A DNA stretch of 26,026 nucleotides, taken from positions 1 through 26,026 of the forward strand of contig DAOWFR010000077.1 in the NCBI GenBank assembly GCA_030637925.1, written 5' to 3'. Positions 22,811 through 26,026 of the stretch are shown piece by piece. Each line of letters starts with the position of its first letter. Positions within the stretch are counted from its first letter, which is position 1. Under the pieces are notes generated by a model. That model was not told the origin of the DNA, made no database searches, and worked only from the letters and a program-made list of their open reading frames with translations. A program made the position numbers and the translations under genes. Origin of the DNA: Methanobacteriota archaeon (GTDB lineage: Archaea; Nanobdellota; Nanobdellia; Woesearchaeales; SM23-78).

Positions 22811-22891
22811 GTTACTATTTTTTACACTTACTCAATAGTTTCAAAAACGCACACTTAAAGTAACCGTAGAGAAGTATAGTAAATAGTATGT

Positions 22892-23731
22892 TTATTTGGT
22901 TATGATGTAAAATGTCTCGCCTGGTATTTCAAAAATCTTAGATCTATAACCCAGCTTTTTTATAAGTCTCTCAAACCAAGCTCTTTTCTCTTTTCTTATT
23001 ATTTTTCCACCTCCAAGGCTCTTGGTTGAGAAAGACACCACTATGAACTTACCCTGAATATTCCTTAGCACTTGCCCACTTATATTTCTTTTAATAGTTT
23101 CCAGAGAATCAAGGGTTTTGAATAATAATACCAAATCGTTTTTCTTTACAACCTCGTAGAGGTTGCTCTTAATTAAGTTTATTTTCTTTGTACTTCCTTT
23201 TATCCTCATTATTTTAAAATATTCCTTTATAAAATCAAGGTCTTTCTCAGATAAATCACATGCAACATACTCTGGCTTGCATCCAAGAAAAGGATAACTA
23301 AAAGGGTTTAAGCCACAGGCCAAATCAATAATCCTTTTTGGAACACCAGCAATCTCAAATATTTTCTTATAAACCAAAGAATAATAAGGCAGTCTTTCCT
23401 TGCTTGACTTGTGCAACCCTAAAATTTTATTATGGTTTTCTATTGAAGGATTCTTTTTTAGTTCTTTTAAAAGTTCATATCTCTTCTTGTAATCCTTCAG
23501 AATAAAGACGCCATATACTTCTCTTAGTTCTGCTCTTATAGTCTTAACTAATTCTTTATATTCTTTTGCCCGCTGCAGGCGCAAATAATTTTCTTTTTTC
23601 ATTTTTTCATTTATTTTTTTATGTGTTTCAAGAAATTTCTTTACTTTCTCTAATACAAACTCTTTGCTAAGATTGCTTAGCTCTTTTTTTGTAAGAATAT
23701 CCTTTACAATAAGGCTTATTGCTGCTTCCAT
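22892..23731 (-). CDS. FmrO/ArmA-like 16S rRNA methyltransferase homologue
   Basis: The 279-aa protein matches the aminoglycoside-resistance rRNA methyltransferase family (FmrO/Rmt/ArmA, PF07091), whose known members methylate N7 of G1405 in helix 44. Seen in family order: HKSSKERLP (107-115; family H-x-S-T/S-x-E-R-L), SAM-binding DLACGLNP (136-143), YVACDLSEKDLDFI, LLFKTLDSLE (202-211), VVSFSTKSLGGG (231-242), and the ending FEIPGETFYIITK. The first ~100 residues form a helical, Lys-rich N-domain as in the family. It overlaps the end of pelota by 16 nt. A housekeeping rRNA modification seems likelier than drug resistance; the target base is inferred. Confidence 0.85.
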   Translation of the reverse strand: MEAAISLIVKDILTKKELSNLSKEFVLEKVKKFLETHKKINEKMKKENYLRLQRAKEYKELVKTIRAELREVYGVFILKDYKKRYELLKELKKNPSIENHNKILGLHKSSKERLPYYSLVYKKIFEIAGVPKRIIDLACGLNPFSYPFLGCKPEYVACDLSEKDLDFIKEYFKIMRIKGSTKKINLIKSNLYEVVKKNDLVLLFKTLDSLETIKRNISGQVLRNIQGKFIVVSFSTKSLGGGKIIRKEKRAWFERLIKKLGYRSKIFEIPGETFYIITK

Positions 23732-24768
23732 CTTAGAATACCAGCTATTCCTCCCAAACCAACCAGTTTTTTCTCTGCTTCCTCTGTACTAAGAATATGC
23801 ACCTTTGCCTTCATCTTCTCTGCCTGTTTCATTAATCCCTCTATTTCTTTATGTTTATTCTCTTGTCTTGCTTTTTGCATGAATTCATAGCTTACAAGCA
23901 GCTCTTTAACAGCTCCTATCATTATTTTTTCCTTGCACTCAGCCAAGCCATAACATGCTTCATCTTTTGAAATAGCTTTTAGCAAATCTTCAATCATGCT
24001 TAATTCTTTGGCTGCTCTGTCACTCTCAAGCACCTTAAAGAGTTCTGGTCTTTGCAAAACTTCCTTAATAGCTGTTTCTTTAACATCAGAACAAGTTGAG
24101 AGCGTGATTTTTTGTTTTAACTCATCAGACATCTCTTTCATTAAATATTCTTTCCAAAAACTAGGACTGGATATAATAATATTATGAGGCTCAAGCCTCT
24201 TGTTGTATTCTTTCAGCTTTTCAATTATTTCATTGTAAAAATTCTTTTTTCCACTACCTTCAACACTTTTTTTAGCAACCTCTCCTTTAAGCCTTGCCAA
24301 TACCTCATAGCCTTGATGCTTTAGAAGAGCAAAAAGAGCTTCTTCCCTATCCATTAACACTATCAGGATTTTTGTTTTAAGCTTTTGGGTTGCTTCTTTT
24401 AGTTTTTCAAGCTGATAACTCAGCCATTCTTGTTTTTTAATAGTTATAATACTGCCCGCTTCAACATTAAAAGTATGGTGCGTGCCCTTAGACACATCAT
24501 CAGGTCCTTGCAGAATTACTCCACTAATGCGCAGATTGTCTGAGTATTTATGAAACTCTGTTTTCTCTACTTTTAATTCAAGGAACAATGTTTTCCTAAC
24601 AATACTTTGCTTTCTTTCATCTTCCTTTCCAATCTTAAGCTTTCTCTCAGTCCTGCCCTTTACAGTATCATCTACATCAATGACCTGGTTCAAAAACCAC
24701 AAGTCCTCTGGATTATTAATCTTAACAATTACTTCTCCATGCTTAAGATTCTTTTTTATGATTTGCAT
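23716..24768 (-). CDS. pelA: Ribosome-rescue factor pelota (aPelota/Dom34)
   Basis: Pelota enters the empty A site of stalled ribosomes and, with aABCE1, splits them. The 350-aa protein has the Lsm-like N-domain (MQIIKKNLKHGEVIVKINNPEDLWFLNQVIDVDDTVKGRTERK), a central eRF1-like domain lacking the GGQ loop (ILIVLMDREEALFALL..., PHNIIISSPSFWKEYLMK), and the C-terminal L7Ae-like domain (GLAECKEKIMIGAVKELLVSYEFM, VHILSTEEAEKKLVGLGGIAGILRW). A TATA box lies ~30 nt upstream, so the message is almost leaderless. It is the first gene of a pair with the FmrO-like methyltransferase. Confidence 0.96.
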   Translation of the reverse strand: MQIIKKNLKHGEVIVKINNPEDLWFLNQVIDVDDTVKGRTERKLKIGKEDERKQSIVRKTLFLELKVEKTEFHKYSDNLRISGVILQGPDDVSKGTHHTFNVEAGSIITIKKQEWLSYQLEKLKEATQKLKTKILIVLMDREEALFALLKHQGYEVLARLKGEVAKKSVEGSGKKNFYNEIIEKLKEYNKRLEPHNIIISSPSFWKEYLMKEMSDELKQKITLSTCSDVKETAIKEVLQRPELFKVLESDRAAKELSMIEDLLKAISKDEACYGLAECKEKIMIGAVKELLVSYEFMQKARQENKHKEIEGLMKQAEKMKAKVHILSTEEAEKKLVGLGGIAGILRWKQQ

Positions 24769-24794
24769 ATTGTTTATCTGGGTTTTTTTGTTAG

Positions 24795-24803
24795 TATATA
24801 ATG
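24795..24803 (-). promoter_or_regulatory. TATA box for pelota
   Basis: The minus strand reads CATTATATACT here, centred ~30 nt before ATG 24768. It shares the 140-nt divergent spacer (24769-24908) with the promoter of the surface-protein gene. Confidence 0.6.
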
Positions 24804-24877
24804 TTTTTTGTTTATTTTCCTTTTAATCTTTGCTTTTTCTTATCTCTTGTTTTTCCCCTCTCACTAAAACCAATAAA

Positions 24878-24885
24878 TTTATATA
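24878..24885 (+). promoter_or_regulatory. TATA box for the surface-protein gene
   Basis: TTTATATA is centred ~27 nt before ATG 24909, predicting a leaderless message that begins at or just before that codon. This spacing favours ATG 24909 over the in-frame ATG at 24903. Confidence 0.65.
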
Positions 24886-24908
24886 TTTTGATTATTAAGA
24901 AGATGATT

Positions 24909-26026
24909 ATGAGTAGATTGAAAACTAGGCTTGCCCAAACAGGAAGTCAGGCAGGGGTAGTAGTCATATTAATAGCTGTTGCCATAGTGTTTTACATCCT
25001 ATTTTTGTCCCCTCAGGACAGAGCAGAATTACTTGGTGAGACTCCTGCTGGTGGGCCAGGAGGGGGTGCTCCTCCCGGAGCAAAGAGTGTGTTATTTTCA
25101 AGCACACCAGGCAGGCTTTATCCTCCTAGTGCAAACATGGTTGAACACACAATACCCTCATTCATGGTTTTTACAGTTACTAATGCTGATGAGCTTAAGA
25201 GGACAGATTCCTTGTATGTTAAGAACTCTGCTTTTAGTGACAAGACAGAAGAATTAATCTTTTTCTTTGACCCAAGAACAATAAGTGATGTAAAGCTCTC
25301 TTTTAATATTAAGGAGCATTCAGGCAGATTAATAATTATGCTTAATGAGTACAAGATATTTGAGAGTGAGATAAAACAAGCCAGTCCAAAACCAATTGAT
25401 TTACCCAATGAATATTTGAAAGCTAAGAACAGCCTGATATTTGAAGTCTCATCACCAGGAGCTGCTTTCTGGCGTTTTAATGAGTATGAGCTAGAAAATG
25501 TGCTGGTATCAGGTAAGGTCACTGATTACTCAGGTGCTTTGTCAGAGCAACATTTTTCAATAGCAGAGGGGGAGTATGAGAATCTTGAGCTTGGTTTGTT
25601 TGAATTTCTACCTGACTGTCCTCCAAGAGAGGAAGGTCTTGTGCAGATACTGATTAATAACAGGGTTATATACACAAGTTATCCTGACTGTGGTGTTAAG
25701 ACAAGCATTGAGATAAGCAAGGAATTCCTAAAGCCAGGAGATAATGTGCTTGTAGTAACCACTAACACAGGCTCTTTTCTAATAGATATGCCTAAGATTA
25801 CTACCTTTCTAAAAGAGAGTGCTCAACCAGTCTTCTACTTTAATATTCCTGGTAATTTATATGATGCAATGTACTTTGGTGAAAACGGAGTTGTACTTAC
25901 TTTAAGATTCGCTGATGCAACAAGTATTAAGCGAGGAACAGTTGATGTTAATGGCTTTAAGATTTATTTTGAAGCACAAGATATTATTTATCAAACCTTC
26001 CTAGACCCAGAATTCCTTATAATAGG
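24909..26026 (+). CDS. Membrane-anchored surface protein with repeated beta domains, 3'-truncated
   Basis: The frame is open from ATG 24909 to the window end (372 codons seen). A short basic N-terminus (MSRLKTRLAQTGSQAG) is followed by one hydrophobic span (VVVILIAVAIVFYILFL) and a Gly/Pro linker (AGGPGGGAPPG). The outer part is beta-rich and repeats itself: GRLIIMLNEYKIFESEI...PIDLPNEYLKAKNSLIFEVSSPG (~residues 138-185) aligns with GLVQILINNRVIYTSY...SIEISKEFLKPGDNVLVVTTNTG (~238-288), and a third copy seems to begin near GTVDVNGFKIYFEA. I recall similar anchored proteins in DPANN genomes but no known function. It probably faces the cell exterior. Confidence 0.85.
   Translation, partial: MSRLKTRLAQTGSQAGVVVILIAVAIVFYILFLSPQDRAELLGETPAGGPGGGAPPGAKSVLFSSTPGRLYPPSANMVEHTIPSFMVFTVTNADELKRTDSLYVKNSAFSDKTEELIFFFDPRTISDVKLSFNIKEHSGRLIIMLNEYKIFESEIKQASPKPIDLPNEYLKAKNSLIFEVSSPGAAFWRFNEYELENVLVSGKVTDYSGALSEQHFSIAEGEYENLELGLFEFLPDCPPREEGLVQILINNRVIYTSYPDCGVKTSIEISKEFLKPGDNVLVVTTNTGSFLIDMPKITTFLKESAQPVFYFNIPGNLYDAMYFGENGVVLTLRFADATSIKRGTVDVNGFKIYFEAQDIIYQTFLDPEFLII

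Noticed and set aside
24000..24400. Missing GGQ motif in the eRF1-like central domain.
   Set aside because: Pelota proteins normally lack GGQ; the absence supports the pelota call rather than signalling a defect.
1..26026. tRNA, rRNA or insertion-sequence features in the spacers.
   Set aside because: I saw no tRNA-like cloverleaf, transposase or terminal inverted repeats; most spacers are shorter than 150 nt.

Overview
The window is archaeal. Bases 2-14132 follow the archaeal S10/spc ribosomal gene order: uL4, uL23, uL2, uS19, uL22, uS3, uL29, aIF1, Rpp29, uS17, uL14, uL24, eS4, uL5, uS14, uS8, uL6, eL32, eL19, uL18, uS5, uL30, a Nudix-like protein, uL15 and SecY. The order includes eS4, eL32, eL19 and the RNase P protein, which bacteria lack. 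Low GC, many ATGA overlaps, lysine/glutamate tails on many ribosomal proteins, leaderless promoters and the lack of adk and cmk between secY and eL14 suggest a DPANN lineage (Woesearchaeota/Pacearchaeota-like). The exact lineage is inference.

Layout: (1) 2-12732, ribosomal super-operon on the plus strand, with the Nudix-like ORF inserted between uL30 and uL15. The uS19-uL22 and uL22-uS3 junctions are unusual. They hold short ATGA-linked ORFs and a series of stem-loops, one of which would bury the uS3 ribosome-binding site and TTG start. (2) 12762-16134, the secretion part (SecY, a DUF106/YidC-like insertase with an extra beta-rich insert, a zinc-ribbon protein) with eL34 and eL14. (3) 16155-19953, minus strand, pheS-pheT and a TIGR00725/LOG-like Rossmann protein. 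(4) 20024-22740, minus strand, a large fusion protein (tandem dCTP-deaminase-like domains plus a Nudix domain) and a TrmB-family regulator. (5) 22892-24768, minus strand, pelota overlapping by 16 nt with a methyltransferase of the FmrO/ArmA aminoglycoside-resistance 16S rRNA family. (6) 24909-end, plus strand, a membrane-anchored surface protein with internally duplicated beta domains, cut by the window end.

Most genes serve translation: ribosome proteins, initiation factor, tRNA processing, Phe-tRNA charging, ribosome rescue, rRNA modification, and nascent-protein insertion. The least ordinary items are the pelota/FmrO-like pair, the DCD-DCD-Nudix fusion, the Nudix-fold protein with an eroded catalytic box inside the ribosomal operon, the structured junctions around uL22, and a probable AUA-initiated uS14.
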